NCBI GenBank assembly: GCA_007280145.1
Contig: QYPU01000042.1
Location: 1-16,921, forward strand
Source: Dehalococcoidia bacterium
GTDB taxonomy: Bacteria; Chloroflexota; Dehalococcoidia; GIF9; UBA5629
Length of the DNA stretch: 16,921 nucleotides
Reading direction: 5' to 3'
Shown here: positions 1 through 6,115 of the stretch, one piece after another
How the letters are laid out: each line of letters opens with the position of its first letter
Position numbering within the stretch: the first letter of the stretch is position 1
Translations under genes and position numbers: made by a program
The notes under the pieces: generated by a model
Told to the model about the DNA's origin: nothing
Seen by the model: only the letters and a program-made list of their open reading frames with translations
Database searches by the model: none

Positions 1-162
1 CCTTACATCTCCTTCCTCACGAGCGGAACCTACTTGCATCCCGATCCTGCCTGCCCTTGAGCTTTCCAGTTCGGCAAGTTGAAACAGGTAAGGCAAACGC
101 CTTTTTACCTTCTCCACGAACTTTTCATCTTCGAATATTTCTATCAAACGACTTGATATCAC
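1..162 (-). CDS. Partial protein resembling the N-terminus of ThaI-family type II restriction endonucleases
   Basis: The first 54 codons of a minus-strand gene that leaves the window at base 1. It starts at a GTG (162-160) which overlaps the TAG of the leuC fragment by one base; a strong GAGGAGG ribosome site lies inside the leuC fragment, about 10 bases upstream. The visible protein has an acidic/basic helical start (IEIFEDEKFVEKVKRR) and then LPYLFQLAELESSRAGRIGM, which I recall as the conserved N-terminal segment of ThaI-like restriction endonucleases. The catalytic region is outside the window. The segment GSAREEGDVR at the edge departs from what I expect there (GS-REK followed by hydrophobic residues), so the gene may be diverged or frameshifted. 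The family call rests on recalled motif similarity alone. No methyltransferase gene is visible nearby. Confidence 0.45.
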   Translation of the reverse strand, partial: MISSRLIEIFEDEKFVEKVKRRLPYLFQLAELESSRAGRIGMQVGSAREEGDVR

Positions 163-316
163 TAGCCTACAACCTCCTCAGGACTGGCAATTCTGCCCAA
201 AATGGCGCTGGCGGCGGCTACTGCCGGGTTGGCTAAGTAGACTTCTGACTGAGGGCTGCCCATTCTGCTGACAAAGTTTCGGTTGGTTGTTGAGAGGCAG
301 CGCTCGCCAGCTGCCA
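162..316 (-). pseudogene. Detached 3' end of a leuC gene (second copy)
   Basis: This stretch encodes the last ~51 residues of a LeuC protein (AAGERCLSTTNRNF through the C-terminal SPEEVVG, stop TAG 164-162), with no leuC body in front of it. The reading frame can be extended only to an ATG at 353 that lies inside the 3' end of the lipoprotein gene in another frame, so a real start is unlikely. Compared with the intact leuC end at 2866-3020 it aligns without gaps, with about 23 base differences but only about six residue changes. The sequence therefore diverged mostly while it was still functional leuC coding sequence. It also supplies the ribosome binding site of the downstream endonuclease-like gene. 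Confidence 0.85.
162..316 (-). repeat. Left copy of leuC 3'-end direct repeat
   Basis: 155 bases, same orientation as 2866-3020, gap-free and about 85% identical by eye count. The left copy begins exactly at the leuC-fragment stop codon and the similarity ends at about base 316, nine bases from the lipoprotein stop codon. The two copies bracket about 2.5 kb of accessory genes and are candidate attachment or recombination boundaries. Confidence 0.85.
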
Positions 317-324
317 CGGAAAAA

Positions 325-801
325 CTATATTTCTTCAACTCCAAACTGGGCACAGACTATAAAAAATCCTCCATTTACCTCTTTGAAATATATCCTCACC
401 TTTTTCCCTTCATGAAAAATCGGCTGGTCTTCTACCACTTGGCTAATTTCTCCGACAGTTCCACCAGAAGTTACAATCTGAAGTTTATTTTCTGTAAATG
501 GGATTCCTTTAACATATCTTTCAATCGTCAGATCGGTATAGGTAAAAATAGAAGTTCTTTCCTCATTCCATCTACTTTCTACTTTTTCAACAGTTCCTTC
601 GATTATGTAATCGGCTGTTTCAGTTATGTAAGATTTATCAGCACATTCTTTCACCAGCATTCCAGCCCCACCGGATTGTTTTACTACAATTTGCCCTTCA
701 GGCGATGGCGCAGCCGTGCCTGCACCAGAACACGCAACTAAACCAATCCCTACAATGGCCAGCACGCAAACCGCCAAAATTGTATAAATAAACTTTGGCA
801 A
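325..801 (-). CDS. Putative lipoprotein of unknown function
   Basis: A 158-residue secreted lipoprotein. Residues 1-23 form a type II signal peptide (Lys3, then a hydrophobic stretch) ending in the lipobox LVAC with the acceptor Cys24, followed by a Ser/Gly/Ala/Pro linker. The mature domain (about 55-158) contains ITETADYIIEGTVEKVESRW, a stretch of alternating hydrophobic residues, ERYVKG, and a final VRIYFKEV...AQFG segment. This pattern resembles a widespread small beta-rich extracellular domain of unknown function. The start codon is TTG (801-799), preceded by GAGGG five bases upstream; no in-frame ATG fits. It ends just before the leuC-fragment junction. No function can be assigned beyond attachment to the outer face of the membrane. 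Confidence 0.75.
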   Translation of the reverse strand: MPKFIYTILAVCVLAIVGIGLVACSGAGTAAPSPEGQIVVKQSGGAGMLVKECADKSYITETADYIIEGTVEKVESRWNEERTSIFTYTDLTIERYVKGIPFTENKLQIVTSGGTVGEISQVVEDQPIFHEGKKVRIYFKEVNGGFFIVCAQFGVEEI

Positions 802-834
802 CTATACCCTCATAGCAAGTAAAGGAGGTACACA

Positions 835-1206
835 ATGAGTAAATCTATTGCGAAAAGGCGACGCCAGCTTGTTTCAATTACACTCATTATCTTATCTATT
901 TATACCTTATCTTTAGCATTAGGCATCTTATATAGCCTTGTGATTCCCTTTACTTGTTCAATAATAGGGCTTACTTTAGGAATTTGGTTAATAAGGGTAG
1001 GGAGGAAAGAATCACAATGCCCACAAAATAGCCCCCATTATCAATCCAAGAACAGAAGTAATTATCACAGAATACACGGCTTGACCCAAATCAATAACAT
1101 CAATAAAGAAAAGAAAGGCAGTAATAATAAGAGTGCCCCCACTAACAACTGTCAGTATTATTCCAATAGCATTACGCACAGTAAACCTCCAATGGGAGAA
1201 TCATGA
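835..1206 (+). CDS. Small two-helix membrane protein with a doubtful hydrophilic tail
   Basis: The start is firm: a near-perfect Shine-Dalgarno AAAGGAGGT (821-829) stands six bases before ATG. Residues 1-10 are basic (KSIAKRRR); two hydrophobic segments at about 13-33 and 36-54 are probable membrane helices, followed by RVGRKE. From about residue 60 the protein becomes Asn/Ser/Gln/Lys-rich and looks like the antisense reading of the hydrophobic minus-strand gene at 1012-1179. The true ancestral gene may have ended near base 1010, with the tail arising by loss of a stop or by a frameshift. It is the only plus-strand gene in the accessory block. No family is recognised; small membrane proteins of this kind may be toxins or accessory factors, but nothing here proves it. 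Confidence 0.55.
   Translation: MSKSIAKRRRQLVSITLIILSIYTLSLALGILYSLVIPFTCSIIGLTLGIWLIRVGRKESQCPQNSPHYQSKNRSNYHRIHGLTQINNINKEKKGSNNKSAPTNNCQYYSNSITHSKPPMGES
1012..1179 (-). CDS. 55-residue hydrophobic membrane protein
   Basis: A short gene antisense to the tail of the plus-strand ORF. It starts with GTG (1179-1177), with GGAGG (1186-1190) six bases upstream, and ends at TGA 1014-1012. The product is almost entirely hydrophobic: one helix at about residues 5-26 (IGIILTVVSGGTLIITAFLF), an IDVIDLGQ turn, and a second at about 34-55. A promoter with both hexamers at consensus lies just upstream (1209-1236), so transcription of this strand is well supported. No family is recognised. Its neighbours are the lipoprotein gene downstream on the same strand and the antisense membrane ORF. 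Confidence 0.6.
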   Translation of the reverse strand: MRNAIGIILTVVSGGTLIITAFLFFIDVIDLGQAVYSVIITSVLGLIMGAILWAL

Positions 1207-1208
1207 CT

Positions 1209-1236
1209 ATTATAAACTTCCCCCGACGTGTGTCAA
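1209..1236 (-). promoter_or_regulatory. Consensus sigma-70 promoter, minus strand
   Basis: Reading the minus strand, TTGACA (1236-1231), a 16-base spacer, then TATAAT (1214-1209), with both hexamers matching consensus exactly. The predicted start of transcription is about 1202, giving a leader of roughly 20 bases before the GTG of the 55-residue membrane gene. The rest of the gap up to 1365 is AT-rich and contains an imperfect inverted repeat around 1279-1306 (TTTTCATCG / CGATATGAAAA) without a following T-run. Confidence 0.75.
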
Positions 1237-1365
1237 TACCTATTGCGTCATGTGGTAGAATAAGTCAAACTTTTTATTTTTCATCGTAATAGCGATATGA
1301 AAATATGCGAACTGTTGAAGGCATTTAGTGAAGTGTCACAGATGATGTTATACGAAATTTGGTAA

Positions 1366-2193
1366 TTATATCTCATTTTTGTTGTCATTTGGCAATTTAT
1401 CAGTTTGTTTTTGAGCTGCCTGCTTCACTCTCTTATGGAGAGGAACATAATTTTCCGATAAAATATGTCCATTTACGAAATCACAAACGAATCCCTTTCC
1501 ATCTAAAAGCTCAACAAAGGCCTTTCCCTTATCTGTTAGAATAATTACGTCGCCTGAAACTTCAGCATAGCCCAATCTAATGAAAGTCGAAACGCCATGT
1601 TCTACAGAAAAAGACTGTGTGCTGATGCCGGTGCCAGTTTGTTTGTTATGCCCCTCAACATCGGATTGTTCGTATCTGCCCAAAGGTTTGGGAGCCTTAG
1701 TCAAAGACATCAGTGCATACAGGTCACCTTCTTTCTCAGCAGATAGCAAAACATCTATCATTAGTTCAAAATCGTCTCTATAGATTACCTTGTAATCCCT
1801 CAATATATTTTCTAGAGTCTTTCTCAGTTGATTTTCGTAAGCGGTCTTCCCCGAAATAGTATCTTCGTACTTTATGATTCTAAAGTGGGATATATCGAAT
1901 GGAATACCTTTGTACTCTTCATGCGTAATCATGATTGTCTGTTTTCTTTTTAGTGTGTGGGACGTACCAAGTTCATAAAATACATTGGCATTTCTCCCAG
2001 AGATGTCCGCAATAATTACTGCTGCTTGATCTATGGCCGCTATGATGTCGTCTAATATAGGATTTGTTGTGAAAATTTCGTCAGCTCTCTGGACTTCTAA
2101 ACCAAACTCATTGCAAACAGGCTTAGTACAGAACTCATAGACGTCATCTGCGATTTTGTCATTGAATGGCATAATCACAAAAGCCCTCTTCAT
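1366..2193 (-). CDS. Nucleoside 2-deoxyribosyltransferase-like domain protein with C-terminal winged-helix-like region
   Basis: 275 residues. The N-terminal domain (about 1-125) begins with the strand KRAFVIMPF and carries the hallmark ADISGRNANVFYELGTSHTL (residues 62-81). This matches the NDT/TIR-like Rossmann family in which the Glu of YELG (Glu74 here) aligns with the nucleophile of nucleoside deoxyribosyltransferases. The linker at 170-195 is Gly/Thr/Gln-rich. The region at about 195-245 (GVSTFIRLGYAEVSGDVIILTDKGKAFV) looks like a winged helix, and the C-terminus is Lys/Gln/Asn-rich. Proteins with this domain occur as nucleotide- or NAD-sensing or cleaving parts of bacterial immune systems; enzymatic activity is inferred only. 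A GGAGG lies seven bases before ATG. It is 124 bases downstream of the HARE-HTH gene on the same strand and probably shares its promoter, since I see no clear promoter in the gap. Confidence 0.65.
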   Translation of the reverse strand: MKRAFVIMPFNDKIADDVYEFCTKPVCNEFGLEVQRADEIFTTNPILDDIIAAIDQAAVIIADISGRNANVFYELGTSHTLKRKQTIMITHEEYKGIPFDISHFRIIKYEDTISGKTAYENQLRKTLENILRDYKVIYRDDFELMIDVLLSAEKEGDLYALMSLTKAPKPLGRYEQSDVEGHNKQTGTGISTQSFSVEHGVSTFIRLGYAEVSGDVIILTDKGKAFVELLDGKGFVCDFVNGHILSENYVPLHKRVKQAAQKQTDKLPNDNKNEI

Positions 2194-2317
2194 TATTATC
2201 CTCCAAGCTTAACACCAAATTTCATATAACAGCGGCATATACGAGCTTAAAGCTCTCTAATCCGACTTAGTCTTTTTTGTTTCACTCCTTTAGTCCTTAC
2301 TTTCCTCGTAGCGCCTT

Positions 2318-2794
2318 CTAGCACCTCATAAACTCGTCCATCTGCTTCTGCCGCTCAGCAAATTGTGTAGACAAACCCGAGCGTATTTCGTCTTCAAGGG
2401 CCTTGAAGCCAGCACGGACAAGGCGGCTGAGTACCTCAGTATCACTCTCACCAAGTTTTGCCTCTCGAGCCAGCTCAATTCCCTTAATAGTCTCCTCAGT
2501 GACTTCCACTGTCCGCACGCGTGGTGGAAAATGATCTGGTGCTATGCCATTCATATGCCATCGTGGGATGCCGATAACCCGTTGCCCATTTTTGTCCTTC
2601 GCGAAGCAAAGCTCAGGATTATTATAAACCCTGTCCCTAATATTCTTTTCGATCGTTTGGGCAAGTGATTGGATTTGGTCTCTGGCACTACTCGTAACCA
2701 TTCTCCTCTCAATAGCACGCCCGGCTATCTCCCTAGAGGTCAAATAGCGATTCTCCTCTTGGAGTATCTGATGTGCAGCTTCCTGTATTGTCAT
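2318..2794 (-). CDS. HARE-HTH domain DNA-binding protein with possible ribbon-helix-helix C-terminal half
   Basis: 158 residues from the ATG at 2794, chosen because AGGAGG (2800-2805) is five bases upstream; a longer frame reaching 2854 would run through the promoter. Residues 1-80 (MTIQEAAHQIL...LTSREIAGRAIERRMV... ending IPRWHM) have the layout of the HARE-HTH fold, known from RNA polymerase delta, ASXL proteins and restriction-endonuclease-associated proteins. Residues about 93-135 (VEVTEETIKGIELAREAKLG, then DTEVLSRLVRAGFKALEDE) resemble a ribbon-helix-helix region or at least a helical dimerisation unit. It is first in the island after leuC, has its own strong promoter with dyads over it, and is followed by the NDT-like gene. 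A repressor/sensor role paired with that effector is an inference. Confidence 0.65.
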   Translation of the reverse strand: MTIQEAAHQILQEENRYLTSREIAGRAIERRMVTSSARDQIQSLAQTIEKNIRDRVYNNPELCFAKDKNGQRVIGIPRWHMNGIAPDHFPPRVRTVEVTEETIKGIELAREAKLGESDTEVLSRLVRAGFKALEDEIRSGLSTQFAERQKQMDEFMRC

Positions 2795-2805
2795 GACATC
2801 CTCCT

Positions 2806-2856
2806 GGTTGTTATTATTTAAGATAATAATACAACAAACCAGAAAGGTTGTCAACC
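2806..2856 (-). promoter_or_regulatory. Dyad symmetries over the HARE-HTH gene promoter (operator candidates)
   Basis: Two symmetric elements overlap the promoter. GGTTGTCAACC (2846-2856) is an odd-centred perfect palindrome covering the -35 box. An imperfect inverted repeat, GGTTGTTATTAT (2806-2817) facing a related AT-rich arm ending ACAAACC (to 2840), covers the -10 box and the transcription start. The GGTT/AACC ends recur in both. This is a plausible autoregulatory operator for the HARE-HTH protein. Confidence 0.4.
2826..2854 (-). promoter_or_regulatory. Near-consensus sigma-70 promoter for the HARE-HTH gene
   Basis: On the minus strand: TTGACA (2854-2849), 17-base spacer, TATTAT (2831-2826). 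The -35 box is only 12 bases past the leuC stop codon, so the inserted gene carries its own promoter right at the leuC boundary. Predicted transcription start about 2819, leader about 25 bases. Confidence 0.7.
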
Positions 2857-2865
2857 CTCAATACT

Positions 2866-3020
2866 TTAGCCCGCAATCTCCTCAGGGCTGGCGATTTTTC
2901 CCAAGATGGCGCTGGCAGCAGCTACTGCCGGGTTGGCTAAATAGACTTCAGACTGAGGGCTGCCCATCCTACCCACGAAGTTTCGGTTGGTTGTTGAAAG
3001 GCGGCGTTCGCCAGCAGCAA
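2866..3020 (-). repeat. Right copy of leuC 3'-end direct repeat
   Basis: The last 155 bases of the intact leuC, repeated at 162-316 in the same orientation. Differences fall mostly at third codon positions. Confidence 0.85.
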
Positions 3021-4122
3021 GAACTCCCATATAGCCACCGAGACATGGACCGCAGGTAGGCGTGCTGACTGCCGCCCCAGCTTTGATGAAAGTCTCTATT
3101 AGCCCTTCCCTCAATGAATCAAGATAAACCTTCTGAGTGCCAGGGATAATGATGCATCTCAATTCAGAACTGACCTGTCTGCCTTTAAGCACTTTGGCAG
3201 CCAGTCTCAAGTCGTCGAGACGCCCGTTGGTGCAACTGCCAATCACTACCTGGTCAATCTTTATGTCAACTAACTGCCCTACCGGCTTCACATTGGATGG
3301 CAGATGAGGAAGAGCTACCTGAGGTTCAATTTTGGATACATCATACTCAATTACACTGGCATATTCCTCATTGTCATCAGGCTGGTATATTTGGTAAGAA
3401 TGCTTTGCTCTGGCCTTAACATATTTCTGCGTTTTATCATCCACTCTGAAGATACCGGCTTTAGCCCCGGCTTCGATTGCCATGTTCGCCATGGTAAAGC
3501 GTCCGTCAATGGGCAGGGCATCAATTGCCTCGCCGACAAGCTCCATTGTTGAGTAAAGGGCACCATCAACCCCAATGTCACCGATGGTATAAAGGATAAG
3601 GTCTTTGCCGCCAACCCACTCCCCAGGTTTCCCGTGATAGACGAACTTGATAGTTGGCGGCACTTTCATCCATATCTCGCCGGTAGCCATTGCCACAGCG
3701 ATATCAGTCGACCCCATACCTGTGGCAAATGCCCCTAAAGCCCCGTATGTGCAGGTATGAGAATCAGCACCAATAACTACCTCTCCGGGCAAGACCAAGC
3801 CTTGCTCAGGTAAAAGTACATGTTCAATGCCCATTCGCCCAACTTCAAAATAGATTAAATCGTGCTCCCGAGCAAACTCACGCATCGTCTTGGCCTGTTC
3901 AGCAGAGGGTATGTCCTTATTGGGACAAAAATGGTCGGGGACCATCACTATCTTTTCGGGGTCAAAGACTTTGCTAACTCCCAGTCGTTGGAACTCCTTT
4001 ATAGCTAGTGGAGCGGTAACATCATTTGACAATACTAAATCGACCCTGACATTTATGAACTCGCCAGGGTTGACTTTGTCCCTACCTGAATGAGCAGCTA
4101 AAATCTTCTCAGCTAAAGTCAA
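2866..4122 (-). CDS. leuC: 3-isopropylmalate dehydratase large subunit
   Basis: With LeuD, isomerises 2-isopropylmalate to 3-isopropylmalate in leucine synthesis. 418 residues, the short LeuC form common in archaea and thermophile-like bacteria rather than the ~465-residue enteric form. The three [4Fe-4S] cysteines are present: Cys297 in GSCTNGR, and Cys357 and Cys360 in TCGPCLGG. GADSHTCTYGALGAFATGMG and the substrate-loop region are intact. The start is TTG (4122-4120) with GAGGAA about nine bases upstream, 25 bases after the MgtC-like gene. The C-terminal 51 residues are duplicated at 162-316. leuD would usually follow immediately; here the accessory block begins instead, so LeuD must be encoded elsewhere. 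Homoaconitase or citraconate hydratase activity is possible for this subfamily, but leuA next door favours LeuC. Confidence 0.95.
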   Translation of the reverse strand: MTLAEKILAAHSGRDKVNPGEFINVRVDLVLSNDVTAPLAIKEFQRLGVSKVFDPEKIVMVPDHFCPNKDIPSAEQAKTMREFAREHDLIYFEVGRMGIEHVLLPEQGLVLPGEVVIGADSHTCTYGALGAFATGMGSTDIAVAMATGEIWMKVPPTIKFVYHGKPGEWVGGKDLILYTIGDIGVDGALYSTMELVGEAIDALPIDGRFTMANMAIEAGAKAGIFRVDDKTQKYVKARAKHSYQIYQPDDNEEYASVIEYDVSKIEPQVALPHLPSNVKPVGQLVDIKIDQVVIGSCTNGRLDDLRLAAKVLKGRQVSSELRCIIIPGTQKVYLDSLREGLIETFIKAGAAVSTPTCGPCLGGYMGVLAAGERRLSTTNRNFVGRMGSPQSEVYLANPAVAAASAILGKIASPEEIAG

Positions 4123-4147
4123 AGCACAACTTCCTCTAATTCTTACT

Positions 4148-4546
4148 TCATCCTCGAATTTTCGGAATCATCAATATACCCGTTGCGATGAGAGCGACAA
4201 GGAATGATACCAGGTACATACCGGCACCGGCGGCTAGACCTACAGATGCCGTAACCCAGATAGTGGCTGCAGTAGTCAAGCCAGCCACCCTATCTGCGGT
4301 ACGGAAGATAACCCCAGCACCGATGAAACCAATCCCAGCCACTACCCCGGCGGCAACCCGTGAGGGGTCTACTCCATCACCAAAACCGAAAATCGAAGCC
4401 ACTGTAAAAAGAGCAGTTCCCAGGGCAATTAAGGAGTGCGTGCGCAGTCCAGCCGGCTTCTTAGCCCGCTCTCGCTGATAGCCGATACCAGCCCCAAGAG
4501 CCGTTGCCAGAAGCAAGCGTAAAATGATTTCTAGCTCTGGATTCAT
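4148..4546 (-). CDS. MgtC/SapB family membrane protein (short form)
   Basis: 132 residues, made only of the hydrophobic MgtC domain: helices at about 5-22, 38-54, 62-82 and 88-128. The family signature GAGIGYQRERAKKPAGLRTH (residues 18-37) and GIGFIGAGVIF are present. The C-terminal cytoplasmic ACT-like domain of virulence MgtC proteins is absent. MgtC proteins act at the inner membrane in survival under low magnesium, partly by inhibiting ATP synthase in pathogens; the role of short environmental homologues is unknown. The ATG is nine bases after the leuA stop and the gene ends 25 bases before leuC, so it is co-transcribed within the leucine genes. The ribosome site is weak (GAGAA overlapping the leuA end), suggesting translational coupling. 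Confidence 0.85.
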   Translation of the reverse strand: MNPELEIILRLLLATALGAGIGYQRERAKKPAGLRTHSLIALGTALFTVASIFGFGDGVDPSRVAAGVVAGIGFIGAGVIFRTADRVAGLTTAATIWVTASVGLAAGAGMYLVSFLVALIATGILMIPKIRG

Positions 4547-4555
4547 CGAAATTTC

Positions 4556-6079
4556 TCATTCGTGTCTTGCTTTCCTAGCTGCCAGGAGACGATTCAGTGC
4601 ATTTATATAGGCTTTAGCGCTAGCAACCATAATATCGGTGGAAGCACCGCGCCCTGTATAAGTCACTCCACCGCTTTCGATTCTTATCAGCACCTCCCCA
4701 ATAGCATCAATGCCTTCGGTCACCGATTTCACGGTGAACTCAGTAAGCTCATTCGGTATTCTAACTATACGATTGATAGCTTTATATACAGCATCTACTG
4801 GCCCGGTACCCAACGCAGCATCTGCCAGAGTTTGACCGTCAGGAGCGATGAGCCTTACTGTAGCTGTGGGAATACTATGGTCACCACAGGAAACCTCGAC
4901 ATGGTCAAGATGGTAAACCTCAGAGACAGTGCGCAATTCCTCAGCTATCAGAGACTCGATATCCCGGTCAGTGACCTCACGTTTTTTACCAGACAGTTCT
5001 TTAAAGGCCTGGAAAGCACGGCTAAGAGCTTCTTCATCCAGTATATAGCCAAGTTCAGCCAACCGTTCCTTGAAAGCATGTCGACCGCTTAGCTTGCCCA
5101 AGACAAGGCTGCTGGCTGGAATACCAACTGACCTTGGGTCCATAATCTCATAAGTAATCGCCTTCTTAATCACCCCATCCTGGTGAATACCCGATTGATG
5201 ACGGAAGGCATTGATACCGATGATAGCCTTGTTGGGCTGGACTATGAAACCCGTAAGCTCGCTTACCAGCCGGCTTGTTTTATAAATCTGTGTGGTATCA
5301 ACATTTGTAGTCAGGTTGAAAAAATCACTTCGGGTTTTAAGTGCCATGACAATCTCTTCCAGGGAAGCATTGCCGGCTCGTTCACCAATTCCGTTAATAG
5401 TACATTCAACCTGTCTAGCTCCTCTTCGTATCGCCTCAAGGCTATTAGCTACTGCCAATCCCAAATCATTGTGGCAATGAATGCTAACTACAGCTTTGTT
5501 AATATTGGGCACATTCTTGAAGATGCCTTCAATTAAATCGCCAAACTCCTGGGGAATAGCATAGCCCACGGTATCTGGAATATTCACTGTAGTTGCTCCA
5601 GCTCCAATTACCGCCTCCAGTATCTGGTAAATATATGCGGGTTCAGTGCGGCTGGCATCCATAGGCGAGAATTCTACATCCTCTGCATATCTCTTAGCTC
5701 GAGCTACCATATCGCGAGAAATTTCCAAAATTTCCTCACGGCTCTTCTTAAGCTGATAAAGAAGATGAATATCCGAGGCTGAGAGAAAAACATGAATCCT
5801 GGGGCTTTTAGCCTCCTTTATTGCCTCCCATGCCCTATCTATAGCTTCAGCATTGGCATGAGCCAAAGCACAGACAGTTGAGCCCTGGATTTCCTTAGCG
5901 ATGAGCTGAACTGCCTCAAAATCGCCGGGCGAGCTTATGGGAAAGCCAGCTTCAATAACATCAACACCAAGCTTCTCCAACTGCTTGGCAATCTCTAGCT
6001 TCTCTCGGGTGCTCAAGCCAGCTCCAGCCGCCTGTTCCCCATCCCGCAGAGTAGTATCAAAGATAATAATTCTATCCAT
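4556..6079 (-). CDS. leuA: 2-isopropylmalate synthase
   Basis: Condenses 2-oxoisovalerate with acetyl-CoA, the first committed step of leucine synthesis. 507 residues from the ATG at 6079 (MDRIIIFDTTLRDGEQ). An in-frame TTG at 6094 is possible but has no ribosome site, whereas GGGA lies upstream of the ATG. The N-terminal TIM barrel shows FDTTLRDGEQ, the metal-binding HCHNDLG and NGIGERAGNASLEE. The linker contains INAFRHQSGIHQDGV. The C-terminal LeuA regulatory domain (about 385-500, GDHSIPTATV, GTGPVDAVYKAI, TGRGASTDIMVASAKAYINALN) indicates leucine feedback control. The GIGERAGN signature favours isopropylmalate synthase, though citramalate synthases of this family look similar. The gene sits about 36 bases after ilvC, consistent with one transcript. 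Confidence 0.94.
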   Translation of the reverse strand: MDRIIIFDTTLRDGEQAAGAGLSTREKLEIAKQLEKLGVDVIEAGFPISSPGDFEAVQLIAKEIQGSTVCALAHANAEAIDRAWEAIKEAKSPRIHVFLSASDIHLLYQLKKSREEILEISRDMVARAKRYAEDVEFSPMDASRTEPAYIYQILEAVIGAGATTVNIPDTVGYAIPQEFGDLIEGIFKNVPNINKAVVSIHCHNDLGLAVANSLEAIRRGARQVECTINGIGERAGNASLEEIVMALKTRSDFFNLTTNVDTTQIYKTSRLVSELTGFIVQPNKAIIGINAFRHQSGIHQDGVIKKAITYEIMDPRSVGIPASSLVLGKLSGRHAFKERLAELGYILDEEALSRAFQAFKELSGKKREVTDRDIESLIAEELRTVSEVYHLDHVEVSCGDHSIPTATVRLIAPDGQTLADAALGTGPVDAVYKAINRIVRIPNELTEFTVKSVTEGIDAIGEVLIRIESGGVTYTGRGASTDIMVASAKAYINALNRLLAARKARHE

Positions 6080-6115
6080 ATAGTCTATTCCCAATATATG
6101 CCATACGCATGCTTA

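Noticed and set aside
283..741. 152-codon plus-strand open frame
   Set aside because: It is antisense to the lipoprotein gene, which has a clear signal peptide and lipobox; the plus-strand translation has no recognisable organisation.
2194..2317. Tiny ORF or promoter in the gap before the NDT-like gene
   Set aside because: AAAGGAG runs directly into a GTG with no spacing and only 12 codons follow; no paired -35/-10 boxes were found. GAGCTTTAAGCTC is palindromic but has no T-run.
2795..2854. 20-residue N-terminal extension of the HARE-HTH gene (MTTFLVCCIII)
   Set aside because: It would be translated through the -10 box and spacer of the gene's own promoter; the ATG at 2794 has an ideal ribosome site.
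4562..5092. 176-codon plus-strand open frame
   Set aside because: It is antisense to the conserved C-terminal half of leuA and shows no motifs or ribosome site.
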